Below, one piece after another: positions 8,161 to 19,500 of a stretch of 64,000 nt of DNA. Source of the DNA: JAAFHB01 sp963677935 (lineage in GTDB: Bacteria; Bacteroidota; Bacteroidia; Bacteroidales; Prolixibacteraceae); assembly GCA_963677935.2 (NCBI GenBank), contig CAXXEH010000003.1, forward strand, positions 1,798,001-1,862,000. The letters are read 5' to 3'. The translations under genes and the position numbers were made by a program. Positions within the stretch are counted from its first letter, which is position 1. Each line of letters starts with the position of its first letter. The notes beneath the pieces were generated by a model, which was not told the DNA's origin, did not search any database, and was given only the letters and a program-made list of their open reading frames with translations.

Positions 8161-9657
8161 ATGATTCTAAATTCAGTAAGATGTCGTGTATTATTAACTG
8201 CACATAGTACAACTCAGGTATCTACACAGGCTGCCTTCCGTTTTCAATATGAACGCAGATGGGAGTTTGCTTGTGAATTCAATCAATATGTTTCGACATT
8301 CATTTATTCCCAAATGGCCATGAAGAGAAGAGCATCCCAAAATGAGAACAATGTTATAAGTGCCTACAACTATCTGAAGCTGGTAACTTCAGGTATTACC
8401 ATCATTTCCATCTCTTCTGTTATTCTCTTGGCATGCACCTTTCAATCTATTGGAATTCAGTCGAATAATACTTTAAAATACAACCTTTTCTATACTGAAA
8501 ATAAAATAATGCCATTGCCCGAAGCAAAAAAGCTATGGCCAAAAGCATTAGTTGCTGAAGGCGATCAATCCCGGCTCCAGGCAGTATTTACAAAAGCACA
8601 GAGAGGTGAAAAGATAACACTCGGAGTAATTGGCGGTTCTATTACACGGGCCGGAACCAAAATTGCCATCGATAAACGTTATGCGAACGTGATGTTAGCC
8701 TGGTGGCAAAAAACGTTTCCCAAAACCAAATGTGAATTGATTAACGCCGGAATCGGAGCCACCCGGTCTGATTACGGAGCAATGCGCCTAAAACAAGACC
8801 TGCTTTCGAAATCGCCTGATTTTGTAATACTCGAATTCGCCTGTAATGATTTGGATACCCCTGAATATGCAGAATCATACGAAGGAATGGTCAGACAGAT
8901 TCTAAACTCGGAAAATAAACCGGCCTTGATGTTGCTTTTCATGACCCGAAAAGACGGAACAAATGTTCAGGCTCCGGAAATTAAAATCGGTTCGCATTAT
9001 CAACTTCCGATGATCAGCTACAGGAATGCCATTTGGGCTGAAATGCAGGCTGGAAGGCTTCAATGGGATCAGATTTGCCCGGACGAAGTTCACCCCAACG
9101 AAGCAGGACATGCCCTGGCTGGCGGCCTGCTATGCGAAACATTGAAAAAAGCTTTCCGGAAGTTCAAACCCAATCATATTTCATTCATCGCCGAGCGACC
9201 GGCTCCGCTCTATTCCAACGCGTTCGAATATACTTCGCTTGATGATGGAGTAACGCTAATTCCGGTTACAAACCACGGCTGGACATTTGACAATTCGGGA
9301 AAAGACAATGTCGGATGGAAAAGTTCGGTTCCCGGAAGTATCCTCGAATTCGAAATCAGTGGCACTCAAATCTACCTGTCGTTCTGGAAATTGAATGGCC
9401 CCATGGGAAAAGCTAAAATACAAATCGATAAAAATGAACCCGTGGAAATGGATGCCTGGTTCGACCAAACCTGGGGAGGTTACCGCAACATGGAGCTCAT
9501 TGGCAATAAACTTTCACCGGGCAAACACCTTGTTCGCATTGAACTTTTAGCTGATAAAAATAAAAATAGTACGGGAAACGAATTTCGGGTACTGTGTCTC
9601 GGATCAACCGGAACTGACCACAACCAGCATAGCGAAAACCGAAGTATGGCAAAGTAA
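8161..9657 (+). CDS. SGNH/GDSL-type esterase lipoprotein with C-terminal beta-sandwich domain
   Basis: The SGNH hydrolase core is clear. The nucleophile block is GVIGGSITRAG (Ser near 160 counted from the 8161 ATG), the Asn block is LEFACNDL, and the Asp/His block is CPDEVHPNEAGH. The last 150 residues look like a carbohydrate-binding-type beta-sandwich (GSILEFEISGTQIYLSFW). Such enzymes remove acetyl or other acyl groups from glycans. The start is uncertain. A membrane segment with a lipobox-like LLAC lies near residues 76-97, so starts at 8314 or 8320 would give a normal lipoprotein signal, and the residues before that are of unknown nature. It is the first gene of the hydrolase island, 16 bp before the GH2 gene. 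Confidence 0.8.
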   Translation: MILNSVRCRVLLTAHSTTQVSTQAAFRFQYERRWEFACEFNQYVSTFIYSQMAMKRRASQNENNVISAYNYLKLVTSGITIISISSVILLACTFQSIGIQSNNTLKYNLFYTENKIMPLPEAKKLWPKALVAEGDQSRLQAVFTKAQRGEKITLGVIGGSITRAGTKIAIDKRYANVMLAWWQKTFPKTKCELINAGIGATRSDYGAMRLKQDLLSKSPDFVILEFACNDLDTPEYAESYEGMVRQILNSENKPALMLLFMTRKDGTNVQAPEIKIGSHYQLPMISYRNAIWAEMQAGRLQWDQICPDEVHPNEAGHALAGGLLCETLKKAFRKFKPNHISFIAERPAPLYSNAFEYTSLDDGVTLIPVTNHGWTFDNSGKDNVGWKSSVPGSILEFEISGTQIYLSFWKLNGPMGKAKIQIDKNEPVEMDAWFDQTWGGYRNMELIGNKLSPGKHLVRIELLADKNKNSTGNEFRVLCLGSTGTDHNQHSENRSMAK

Positions 9658-9673
9658 AAACAGGCTGAAACAC

Positions 9674-11746
9674 ATGAAAACAAAAAGAACAACCTACTAT
9701 TTCGTCTTGATTCTGTTCATCAGTTTTTTATTGACGAATAACTCAATAGCACAGTCAAAAAACAGTTCGGCAGTCGTTAAAGAAATTGATCTTTCAAGCC
9801 TGAACTGGAAACTTTGGGGATATCGCGCAGACAGCTGGAGAAAGAACTTTGACTATTCCCGCTTAGGAGGTGATCGTGCAGAATACATGAATATCCCGGT
9901 AAAAGTCCCAGGTTCGGTTCAAAAAGCGCTAAAAGATGCAGAAATAATTAATGACTGGAACATTGGACTCAACAGCACTTCCAGCGAATGGATTGAGAAC
10001 CGCCACTGGCTTTTTGTTACTCACCTGCCCGATTCCTGCTTTATCACCGGAAACGAATTTATTCTGCATTGCAAAGGGCTCGACCAAAAAGGGCTGATCT
10101 ATGTTAACGGCAAAGAAGCAGGAACCTTCAACAATGCATTTATCCCCTATGATTTTGATTTGACTCCTTTCCTCAAAAAAAGTAACAATACGCTGGTAAT
10201 CGTTTTTGAATGCTCTCCCTCCTATCTCGGTCACAGTTGCTGGACTTCCAAAATTAAAGACTGGAAACCCCGGTTTTATTATGGTTGGGACTGGATGCCA
10301 CGTATTGTTCAAATAGGAATCTGGGATCAGGTTAGTTTACAAATTTCGAAAAAAGACCAAATCCGGATTAAAAATATTCAGCTAACGACAGAAACCGATA
10401 AATTAAACGACCTCGGCGAACTGAAAATAAAAGTGGAATTATCCGGTAACTCAGAACAAAATAACATCCGGATTGTGCTTGCCGATGAAAACGGAAAGTC
10501 GATTCTGAATGAAACGGTTCCGGCAACAGATCTGGCTCAATCCAAATCATGGAATAAGTTAAAAATCAAACGTTGGTGGCCCAACGGCTCAGGCGATCAG
10601 CCCTTGTATCAATTGACCATCGGGTTGTTGGATAAAACAGGAAATCCGGTTCAGAATATCAATAAAAAAGTAGGATTTAAACACATCGAATGGATTCCGT
10701 GCAAAGGAGCACCAGTCAATGCCGATCCATGGATTTGCAGCGTGAATAATCGGCCCGTTTTCCTTCAGGGAATCAACTGGACACCAATACTCCCAAATTT
10801 TGCTGATTTAACGGAAGCCGATTATCAAAAATTGTTGACTACGTATCAAAAACTGGGAATCAACACCATCCGCATCTGGGGCGGTGGCTTTGCCGAAAAG
10901 GACTGGCTTTACAACCTGTGTGACGAACTGGGAATCCTGATTATGCAAGACTTTCCGATCTCGTCGTCAGGTCTGGATAACTATCCATCAAAAGATCCGC
11001 AGGTAATCGCCGGGATGGATTACATTGTCAAACAATACCTCAACCGGCTTCAGCATCACATATCTATTTTACTGTGGTGCGCCGGAAACGAATTGTATGA
11101 ACTCACCGACAACAATTTGCCTGTCACCGATCAGCATATCATGATACGGACCATGAAAGAATGCGTCAATCAGCTTGATCCCCAAAGACGATTTCTTCCA
11201 GGATCACCTTCAGGTCCGAACAAAACCGCAGGATGGAAAAACTTCGGAAAAGGCATTAACTGGGATGTACATGGCCCGTGGAATCTGCCTTTCGCAAGCG
11301 ACGATTCGACCATGAATGCCGTCAGCCGTTTCTGGAAAACCGACGATGCCCTGTTTCACTCCGAAGTTGGCGTCCCCGGTGCAATGTCGGCTGAAATGAT
11401 CAATAAATACCGCGGCACATACAAAGCGATGCCAGCCAATACCGACAACCCGCTTTGGAGAACCGTAAACTGGTGGATCGACTGGAAAGAATACCTCAAC
11501 GAGCACAAAGGCAAATCGCTCAGTTCGATTGAAGAATATGTGGAATGGAGCCAAAAACGACAAACCGAAGGACTTTGTATTGCCCTGAAAAGCTGTAAAG
11601 ACCGGTTTCCCGGATGCGGTGGATTCATCATCTGGATGGGCCACGACAGTTACCCTTGCCCGGTAAATACCTCTCTCATCGATTTCGACGGGAACCTAAA
11701 GCCGGTAGCGATTGAGCTTCAGAAAATATTAAAAAGCAATCAGTAA
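9674..11746 (+). CDS. Exported GH2 beta-mannosidase-like enzyme
   Basis: This 690-residue protein has a signal peptide (ending near SIAQ), an N-terminal jelly-roll (NGKEAGTFNNAFIPYDFDLT), an Ig-like domain, and a TIM barrel starting near FLQGINWTPILPNF. The motif INTIRIWGGGF is typical of GH2 beta-mannosidases. The acid/base Glu lies in WCAGNELYE (about E473) and the nucleophile Glu in FHSEVGVPG (about E564). It is shorter than typical 800-850 residue beta-mannosidases because the C-terminal domains are missing, but the catalytic barrel is complete. It would remove terminal beta-mannose in the periplasm. It sits 5 bp before the GH130-like gene, which suggests both work on beta-mannosides. Confidence 0.88.
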   Translation: MKTKRTTYYFVLILFISFLLTNNSIAQSKNSSAVVKEIDLSSLNWKLWGYRADSWRKNFDYSRLGGDRAEYMNIPVKVPGSVQKALKDAEIINDWNIGLNSTSSEWIENRHWLFVTHLPDSCFITGNEFILHCKGLDQKGLIYVNGKEAGTFNNAFIPYDFDLTPFLKKSNNTLVIVFECSPSYLGHSCWTSKIKDWKPRFYYGWDWMPRIVQIGIWDQVSLQISKKDQIRIKNIQLTTETDKLNDLGELKIKVELSGNSEQNNIRIVLADENGKSILNETVPATDLAQSKSWNKLKIKRWWPNGSGDQPLYQLTIGLLDKTGNPVQNINKKVGFKHIEWIPCKGAPVNADPWICSVNNRPVFLQGINWTPILPNFADLTEADYQKLLTTYQKLGINTIRIWGGGFAEKDWLYNLCDELGILIMQDFPISSSGLDNYPSKDPQVIAGMDYIVKQYLNRLQHHISILLWCAGNELYELTDNNLPVTDQHIMIRTMKECVNQLDPQRRFLPGSPSGPNKTAGWKNFGKGINWDVHGPWNLPFASDDSTMNAVSRFWKTDDALFHSEVGVPGAMSAEMINKYRGTYKAMPANTDNPLWRTVNWWIDWKEYLNEHKGKSLSSIEEYVEWSQKRQTEGLCIALKSCKDRFPGCGGFIIWMGHDSYPCPVNTSLIDFDGNLKPVAIELQKILKSNQ

Positions 11747-11751
11747 CTGCT

Positions 11752-12951
11752 ATGAAAATCGCTATATCCATCATTATCTCCATAATTCTGCTTTGGGGAT
11801 TTAAGCCGCAAAATAAAGTCGACCGGGAAGCTATTCCGGAATGGGGTCTCGGACCTTTTGTAAGAGACACAACAGCGCCGCTTTTTGGCGCCATGAGTAA
11901 CAGCACTTTCGAATGTCCGATAACTAAGGCTCCGGTAAAGTGGGAAGAAAAAGGTGTTTTGTGCGCCTGTGCTGCGGTAAAAGATGGAAAAGTGTATCTG
12001 TTTTACCGTGCCGAAGACAATTCGCGGTTACCTCATTGGGGAACCAGCCGGATTGGAATGGCAGTAAGCGACGATGGGAAAAATTTCGTTCGCCGGCCTG
12101 AGCCAGTGCTTTATCCTGACAACGATTTGATGTTGAAATACGAATGGCCAGGCGGGTGCCAGGATCCCCGAATTGTAAAAACCGATGAAGGAAAATACCT
12201 GCTCACATATACCTCCTGGGATGGAAAATTCGCCCGGCTAAGCATTGCAATGTCGAGCGATTTAATTCATTGGGAGAAAAAAGGACTGGCATTCAGCCAT
12301 TATGCAGGTGGAAAATACAACGACACATGGACCAAAGCTGGGGCCATCGTTTGCCGTCAGGAAAGTGACCAGTTTATTGCTACCAAAATTAACGGGAAAT
12401 ACTGGATGTATTATGGAGAATACGGTCTTCACATCGCCACATCAGCAGATCTGATTAATTGGGATGTTCTGGAAGATTCAGCAGGAAAGCCACGAACCGT
12501 TTTGCCCCTGATTCCCGGAAAATGGAACAGTTATGTAACCGAATCGGGCGCTTTTGCCTGCCTCACCCAAAAAGGAATACTCATGCTCCTGAACGGAGGT
12601 ACCCGTAACGGGCTTCCTGATTTTGGATTAAAAGGATCGGTTTGGGCCATGGGACAAGTTTTATTCGATAAAAACGATCCGGCCAGAGTGCTTGCTCGAA
12701 CTACAAAAGATTTTTTTCACCCGGAACGCGATTACGAGATAAAATATGCAGGCGAAAATGGCGGTGGAAATAGCAATGTCACCTTCATTGAAGGGCTAAT
12801 CTGGTTCAGGAATGAATGGAGATTCTACTATGGTTGTGCCGATTCGTTTGTCGCTTCAGCGGTTTATCATCGGTTTTATGTCAACACCGGGAAAGGCAAA
12901 GTATTGGTGAACGAGGGAAGTATGGTAAATGAATATACTTCAGATTACTAA
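11752..12951 (+). CDS. GH130-like (five-bladed propeller) beta-mannoside-active enzyme with signal peptide
   Basis: This 399-residue protein has an N-terminal hydrophobic export signal (about 3-16) and then a five-bladed propeller. The block GGCQDPRIVKTDEGKYLLTYT matches the GH130 catalytic region around its key Asp (about D138). Repeats such as IAMSSDLIHWEKKGLAF and IATSADLINWDVL are typical of GH130/GH43-like propellers. Most known GH130 members are cytoplasmic phosphorylases of beta-mannosides, and some are hydrolases. The export signal here favours a hydrolase in the periplasm. It is 5 bp after the GH2 beta-mannosidase-like gene. Exact specificity is unknown. Confidence 0.75.
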   Translation: MKIAISIIISIILLWGFKPQNKVDREAIPEWGLGPFVRDTTAPLFGAMSNSTFECPITKAPVKWEEKGVLCACAAVKDGKVYLFYRAEDNSRLPHWGTSRIGMAVSDDGKNFVRRPEPVLYPDNDLMLKYEWPGGCQDPRIVKTDEGKYLLTYTSWDGKFARLSIAMSSDLIHWEKKGLAFSHYAGGKYNDTWTKAGAIVCRQESDQFIATKINGKYWMYYGEYGLHIATSADLINWDVLEDSAGKPRTVLPLIPGKWNSYVTESGAFACLTQKGILMLLNGGTRNGLPDFGLKGSVWAMGQVLFDKNDPARVLARTTKDFFHPERDYEIKYAGENGGGNSNVTFIEGLIWFRNEWRFYYGCADSFVASAVYHRFYVNTGKGKVLVNEGSMVNEYTSDY

Positions 12952-13018
12952 AATCTTATTTATTGAAGTCTAAAAATGAGTTAATTAAAATAACAGAAAA
13001 TATTTAAATATTGATTAC

Positions 13019-16000
13019 ATGAGCAAAAAAAGAATATTCGCCATACTGTTTTTCATATTCAGTTGGCACTGCCTGCTTCAGGCACAAAATCCCAACCTGG
13101 TCACCACCGAGAATGGTGTAAGCTACGAAGCATCGTCGGCCAACCCGAATCCGCCATCACGCGGCAGAGCGCTCAATCTGGGGCGTGATGCATTCCAGTC
13201 ACGTTGGGAAACCGACAAAGAAATTGAAGGCGCCTGGGTGAGCATCAAATGGGAAAAGCCTCAAACGATCAGAGAATTATGGCTAATCACAAAATCATGG
13301 GGATACGACATGACCCTTGAGCCTGCTGCCGAAAGGGGCAATTATCTGATCCCCAAAAAGGTAAAAATATCATTCGCCGATGGAACTTTTACAGAGGCCG
13401 AACTTCGAAATGCCGAATACTTTCAGGTGATCACCTTTCCAAAAGCGATTCAAACGAGCTCGGTCAAATTTACTGTTGAGAACGTTTGGGAAGGCTCGGG
13501 CGTTAACCGTACCGGACTTTGCAAGGTAAAAGCGTATGCCGAAGCACACAAAACCGACTTCGAAATCAAAACTTCGGATATGTACGACATCCAGATCGAC
13601 CAGCCAGTTCAGGCGGCCAGACTGGAGATTGTCAACAATGGAAAAACCGTAAAGGGTGCGCAGCTGGTTCTGACATTAAAGGATAAAAAATTTGGAGTTG
13701 TAAATCTTGATGAAATTCCGGCAAATTCGGTTACCACTCAGGAAATATGGATTCCGGCACCGTTTACCGAAAGTAATCTGACCTATCGGATAAAAGATGC
13801 CACCAATCATTTTCCTGATGCCAAAACGTTCGTTCTGAAACCCTACGACAAAAGCTATTTCGATGGCGGAGAACTGAATATTTATGCAACGAACCACAAC
13901 GATTTGGGTTGGCTTAACACCCAGGCTCTTACCGCTGATTACCGCGCTGACACGCTGATAGCACCGGCTTTGAATCTGATGAAGACGAATCCGGAGTTTA
14001 AATATACCATGGAATCGATCGAATACCTGAAAGAATTCCTGGTTCGTCACCCTGAACGTAAAGACGAACTGATTCAGCGAATCCGCGAAAAACGTTTCTC
14101 ATTTGGAGCAAGCTACATTCAAAATCTTCAGGCTCACGTAGGTCAGGAAAAACTGGTACGCCAGTTCTACTATGGGCGACGCTGGTTGATAGAAACGTTT
14201 CCGGGCTGCGACACCCATTTTTACATCAATACCGATGTACCGGGAGTCACTTATCAATTGCCACAAGTCCTGAAAAAATGTGGCATCGACTACATCATTC
14301 AGGGCCGTTTCCCTTGGGGATTCTATTACTGGCAAGGTCTCGACGGAACTTCAATCCCAATGTTTGCCTTCCGTTACGGAGCCGAGTCGCGCATGATTAA
14401 TCCCAACAATAAAGTTGGCTACCTGAAATTCCTGAACGAACGGAAATATTATTTTGAACCTCGTCAGTTGCCAAAATCGGTTCTCTACGATTTTAATTCC
14501 GACTATCTTCCACCCTGCCCCGAGCTGATTCCCTATGTGAAAAAGCAAAATGAAGTGATGACAAAGTTTGCTGAAAAGTGGAATGCAAATTTCAAAAATG
14601 AACCCGAAAAACAAATCAATCCGCCTAAAATGAAGTTTGTTGAGCCCAACGAAGCCTTGAAGGACTTTTTTGGTAAAGGCGAGCTGAACATCGAAACCGT
14701 AAAAGGCGATTACCCTATGTCGTGGGCATACTACGATGAACCTGGACACCGCGAAGGTTTGCTGATGGGACGCAAAGGACACAATACACTGATCAAAGCC
14801 GAAGGTTTATTGTCTGCACTTAATACGATTGATCCGGTAATCAAATATCCTCAGGATAAGTTCGACGAAGGATGGCTGGCCAACTGTTGGCCCGATCACG
14901 GCTGGGGCGGTAACCGCGGAATCCTGGGCGATCAGGTAAGTGTTGATTCGTATGCCAAATCGCTTAAAGTTGGCGAATCACTCGCCACCGAAGCCCAGTC
15001 GCAATTGCTGAGCCGCATTCCCCAGGGAACGGCAACACAAATTCCTATAGTGGTTTACAATCAAAGCAGCTGGAGCAGAAACGGATATGTTTCCTGTAAT
15101 ATCAGTTACCCGGCAACATGGAAAGGACTTGAACTAAAAGATGCTTCAGGCAATAAAATAACCTGCGAACTAATCAGTCAATCTACCGAAAAACACGAAC
15201 TCGAGTTGGGTTTAATAGCTACCGATATTCCATCCATTGGCTACAAAACTTATTATGCCAGCGAAGCAAAAGCTTTTCCGCAGGGATACACTGAAATCAA
15301 AGGCGATTCGATTGAAAACGAGCTGATTAAAGTAAAATTCGGAACTGGCGGTATTACTTCGATGTTCGATAAAGTAAAAAAACTGGAAATCCTTAAAACC
15401 GATAAATTCTTTGGCGGAGAAGTAATCCAGATGTCAGCACCAACCGTTGCCTGGGAAAACCAGGAACCGGTTAATATGGACGATTTCGATAAAACCAGTA
15501 TGCACAAATTTAAAACCATCCGCGCTGTTGAAAGCCCGTTGCGTTATATTGTTGAAAAAGAAGCCAAAATGAAATACTTCACCCTTCGTGAACGATTTAT
15601 CATTACAAAAAGTACCGGCGAACTGCTGGTGGAGGCTGATGTCCTAAACTGGACGGGCGAAAAAGCGAAGGAACTGCGCATTGTTTTCCCGGTTAACATG
15701 GACAAAACCTTCAGTGCAACCTACGACGTTCCATTCGGAAGAGTTGAAATGGACAAAGATAACATTGATTATTCCTGGTTGCCAGATAATTACGAATGTC
15801 AGTTTTATCCAACCATTTACGGACGGAAATATTTACCGTTCCGCGAAGCTGTAAACTGGGTTGACGTTTCAACCGGAACTTACAAAGGGAATGGTTGCCT
15901 GTTTGCATCCGACATGACTGTTCACCTGTTCCGCGACGAAACCACCAACCCGGTTGATTATCCGGTTGTTCAGCATGTATTGCTCTCCACCCGCGAAAGC

Positions 16001-16441
16001 TTTGGATGGAACCCTAAATATTCGTTTACCCAAGCCGGATCGCACAGTTACCGCATGGCTCTTTACCTGCACGATGGCAACTGGCGGTACGCTCAAAAAG
16101 AAGGATTGGCTTTTAACAATCCACTCACAGCTTTCTCCGGAAAAACTGCAGCAACAGCATCATCTGCCCTACCCGTAGCACAAAGTTTCCTGAAAGTTGA
16201 ACCTGTCAACATCGTGGTTTCAACCTTAAAAAAGGTGGAAGACGGAAATGGTTCCATTGTTCGCTTTTACGAAACCGAAGGCAAATTTGCCAAGGCAAAA
16301 CTTACAGGGTTCAAGCCATTCAGCAAAGTAACACTGACGAATATGCTCGAATACGACGAGAAAGCCTTGCCGGTGAATGCCGACGGGAGTGTTGACGTTT
16401 CGGTTAAACCCTATGAAATCATCACAATACGACTAAAATAA
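13019..16441 (+). CDS. Exported GH38 alpha-mannosidase-like enzyme, copy A
   Basis: This 1140-residue protein has a signal peptide (to about QAQ), an N-terminal discoidin-like beta-sandwich (about 35-175, ending GLCKVKAYAE), and a GH38 catalytic domain. Zinc-site residues are seen in ATNHNDLGWLNT and in CWPDHGWGGNRG, and the nucleophile Asp lies in INTDVPGVTYQ. The C-terminal half carries the usual GH38 beta-sandwich domains (LRERFIITKSTGELLVEADVL). It is longer than the common 850-1000 residues because of the extra N-terminal domain. It is a paralogue of the next gene, equal in length with most motifs shared. A hairpin separates the two copies. Periplasmic release of alpha-linked mannose, or of another sugar with similar stereochemistry, is the likely role. 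Confidence 0.88.
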   Translation: MSKKRIFAILFFIFSWHCLLQAQNPNLVTTENGVSYEASSANPNPPSRGRALNLGRDAFQSRWETDKEIEGAWVSIKWEKPQTIRELWLITKSWGYDMTLEPAAERGNYLIPKKVKISFADGTFTEAELRNAEYFQVITFPKAIQTSSVKFTVENVWEGSGVNRTGLCKVKAYAEAHKTDFEIKTSDMYDIQIDQPVQAARLEIVNNGKTVKGAQLVLTLKDKKFGVVNLDEIPANSVTTQEIWIPAPFTESNLTYRIKDATNHFPDAKTFVLKPYDKSYFDGGELNIYATNHNDLGWLNTQALTADYRADTLIAPALNLMKTNPEFKYTMESIEYLKEFLVRHPERKDELIQRIREKRFSFGASYIQNLQAHVGQEKLVRQFYYGRRWLIETFPGCDTHFYINTDVPGVTYQLPQVLKKCGIDYIIQGRFPWGFYYWQGLDGTSIPMFAFRYGAESRMINPNNKVGYLKFLNERKYYFEPRQLPKSVLYDFNSDYLPPCPELIPYVKKQNEVMTKFAEKWNANFKNEPEKQINPPKMKFVEPNEALKDFFGKGELNIETVKGDYPMSWAYYDEPGHREGLLMGRKGHNTLIKAEGLLSALNTIDPVIKYPQDKFDEGWLANCWPDHGWGGNRGILGDQVSVDSYAKSLKVGESLATEAQSQLLSRIPQGTATQIPIVVYNQSSWSRNGYVSCNISYPATWKGLELKDASGNKITCELISQSTEKHELELGLIATDIPSIGYKTYYASEAKAFPQGYTEIKGDSIENELIKVKFGTGGITSMFDKVKKLEILKTDKFFGGEVIQMSAPTVAWENQEPVNMDDFDKTSMHKFKTIRAVESPLRYIVEKEAKMKYFTLRERFIITKSTGELLVEADVLNWTGEKAKELRIVFPVNMDKTFSATYDVPFGRVEMDKDNIDYSWLPDNYECQFYPTIYGRKYLPFREAVNWVDVSTGTYKGNGCLFASDMTVHLFRDETTNPVDYPVVQHVLLSTRESFGWNPKYSFTQAGSHSYRMALYLHDGNWRYAQKEGLAFNNPLTAFSGKTAATASSALPVAQSFLKVEPVNIVVSTLKKVEDGNGSIVRFYETEGKFAKAKLTGFKPFSKVTLTNMLEYDEKALPVNADGSVDVSVKPYEIITIRLK

Positions 16442-16476
16442 TCCCCATTAAAAATAAACAGCAAAGTGTCATGTAC

Positions 16477-16520
16477 AAAGTAGAGGCATCCGGTTTTCCG
16501 GAGTGCCTCCACTTTATTTT
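16477..16520 (+). terminator. Strong hairpin between the two GH38 paralogues
   Basis: AAAGTAGAGGCATCCGG pairs with CCGGAGTGCCTCCACTTT, with one mismatch and one bulge, around a TTTT loop. An ATTTT run follows. It lies in the 107-bp gap and resembles a factor-independent terminator or attenuator inside the operon. Confidence 0.65.
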
Positions 16521-16548
16521 AAAATCGAAAGTTAACTGAATACTATTC

Positions 16549-19500
16549 ATGATTCAACACAGAATAATCGGAATACTCATTTTTGCCTGTGGATTTTGTT
16601 TCGCAGCAATTGCCCAGAATGAACAACCCAACTTTGTTTCACCGAAGTATGGAGTAACATTCGAGGCCTCTTCTTCCGATTTGAACCCGCAATTTTTGGG
16701 CCGGCCTTCCAATCTCGCAAAAGATATTCTTCAGTTGCGCTGGGAAGCAAACAACGAAAAGGAAGGTGCATGGGTAAGTATCAACTGGCCTAAACTACAG
16801 ACAATTAAAGAATTGTGGATTATCAGTAAAGCGAAACCTTACGACATTGTTCTCGATCCATACATGCGGACTTCCAGCTATTTGGTCCCCCGAAAAATAA
16901 CCCTAAGCTTTTCGGATGGAAGTAAAACAGAAGCAAAGCTTCGTCTGAGCGACGATTACCAGATTATTACTCTTCCGGAAGCAAAAACAACGCAAACCAT
17001 CCGTATTCAGGTGGAAAGCGTTTGGGAAGGTTCAGGCAAAAAAAACACCGGACTTTGTAAAGTGAAAGCATATTCTCAGTCTCATGAAGTCGGTTTTCAG
17101 CCTCATTTTTTTGAATTGTACGATGTAAAAAACGATCAACCCGTTCAATCGGTTAAACTCGAAATCACCAATCAGGGAAGCACAGTCAGCGGTGCCCAAT
17201 TAAAGGTTTACGACAACGGGAAAGAATTTTGTTCGATCAACCTGAACGAGATTCCGGAGAATTCGGTCACCATGCAGCAAATCTGGTTACCTATCGTTTA
17301 CGCAGATAAAAAACTAATATTCAGCATAAAAACAAAAAACAACCGTTTCCCGAAAAGTCAGGTTACCGAAGTAAAAGTATACAACAAAAATTACTTCGAC
17401 GGTGGAACGATGAATATCATGATGGCTAACCACAACGATTTGGGCTGGCTAAACACACAGTCAATAACTGCCGATTACCGTTCGGATGTGTTAATTGCCC
17501 CGGCGCTTGACATGATGAAAACCAATCCGGATTTCAAATACATGATGGAATCGGTGGAATACCTGAAAGAGTTTCTGGTCAGGCATCCCGAGCGAAAAAA
17601 AGAACTGATTCAGCGAATGCATGAAGGGCGCTTCACTTTTGGCGCAAGCTATGTACAGAATTTGCAAGTACATGTCGGACAGGAAAAACTGATCCGTCAA
17701 TTCTATTACGGACGACGTTGGCTTAAGGAAAATATCCCTGGATGCGATACGCATTATTACATGAACACCGATGTGCCTGGCTTCACCTATCAAATGCCTC
17801 AAATCCTGAAAAAATCAGGAATTGATTACACCATTCAGGGTCGTTTGCCCTGGGGGTTTTATTACTGGCAAGGGCTTGATGGCACTTCCATCCCCATGTT
17901 TGCATTTAGTTACAACGATCCCAACGGACTATTGAACCCGAAGAACAACACCGGATGGATGAAATTCATCAACCAGCGCGAATATTTTTACCAACCGCGA
18001 CAGCTCCCCAAAACCATGCTGTACGATTTTAATGCCGATTATCTTCCGCCCTGCAAAGACATGCTTCCGTTCGTCGAGACCCAAAATGCAACAATGAAAT
18101 TGTTTGCAGAGAAATGGAATAAACACTACCAAAACGAACCGGAGAAACAGATCAATCCACCGAAAATAAAATTTGTTGAGCCTGAAAATGCGTTGAAAGA
18201 ACTCTTCGGAAATGGTGAATTGAATATTGAAACCATTAAAGGCGACTGGCCGCTTTCGTGGGCTTATTACGACGAACCCGGAAACCGCGAAGGTTTACTT
18301 GCCGGACGAAAAGCCTGCAACAACCTTACCAGTGCTGAAGGATTGTTTGCCGGAAGTAAACAGGCAGATCCGACTTTCAACTATCCACAAAATAGATTCG
18401 ACCAAGGTTGGTTGGCCAACTGCTGGCCCGATCACGGCTGGGGTGGTAACCGCGGACCTGTAACTGACAGCTTTTATGTGGCTTCGTACCGAAAATCGGA
18501 AGAAATTGCCAGTGCGCTGGTAAAAACAGCTCAGGAACAATTTTTAAAATCCATTCCTCAACCAAACACCGGGCAAATTCCGGTTGTCGTTTACAACCCA
18601 TGCAGCTGGGAACGTACAGAACTTGCTTACTGCACAGTTTCTTATCCTGAAAAATGGAAGGCATTTCAACTCAAAGATGTTAACGGAAATCAGGTGCTGT
18701 TTGAGCTGGTTTCTAAAGCCAACAATCAATCTAAAGCCGAAATTGTGTTGCTGGCCAACAAGGTTCCATCGCTTGGATATCAAACATTCTACGCTTCACA
18801 GGCAAACAATTTTCCGGAAAATAAAACCAATATTCCTGCCAATTCCATCGAAACCGAATTGGTAAAAATCAAGTTTGGTGCCGGAGGTATTGCTTCGTAT
18901 TTCGACAAAGTAAAGAATCAGGAAATACTACAGACCGACAAATTTTTCGGCGGTGAAGTCATTCAGTTCACCGCTCCAGGCACTGCATGGGAAAAAGTTT
19001 TGCCGATAAATATGAACGATTTTGACAAAACCAGCCGGCACGAGTTTAAAACCATCCGTGCCTTTGAAAGTCCACTTCGCTACATCGTTGAAAAAGAAGC
19101 AAAATTTAGCTATTTCACACTGCGCGAACGATTTATCCTGAATAAATTCTCCGGAGAATTGGTCGTTGAAGCCGATGTTCTGAACTGGACCGGCGAAAAA
19201 GCGCGCGAGCTACGAATCGTTTTTCCGGTTAAGCTCGACAGATCGTTTAAGGCTAGCTACGAAATTCCTTTTGGTACCGTTGAAATGGGTCGCAACGAAA
19301 TCGATTATTCCCTTCTTCCTGAAAATTTCGAGAGTTTGTTCGTGCCCGAAAAATATGGACGAAAAGACCTTCCATACCGCGAAGCCGTTAATTGGGTCGA
19401 TGTTTCTTCGGGCGATTATCAGGGAAAAGGCTGCCTGTTTGCTTCCGACATGACTGTACACCTGTTCCGCGACGAAACCACCAATCCGGTTGAATATCCG

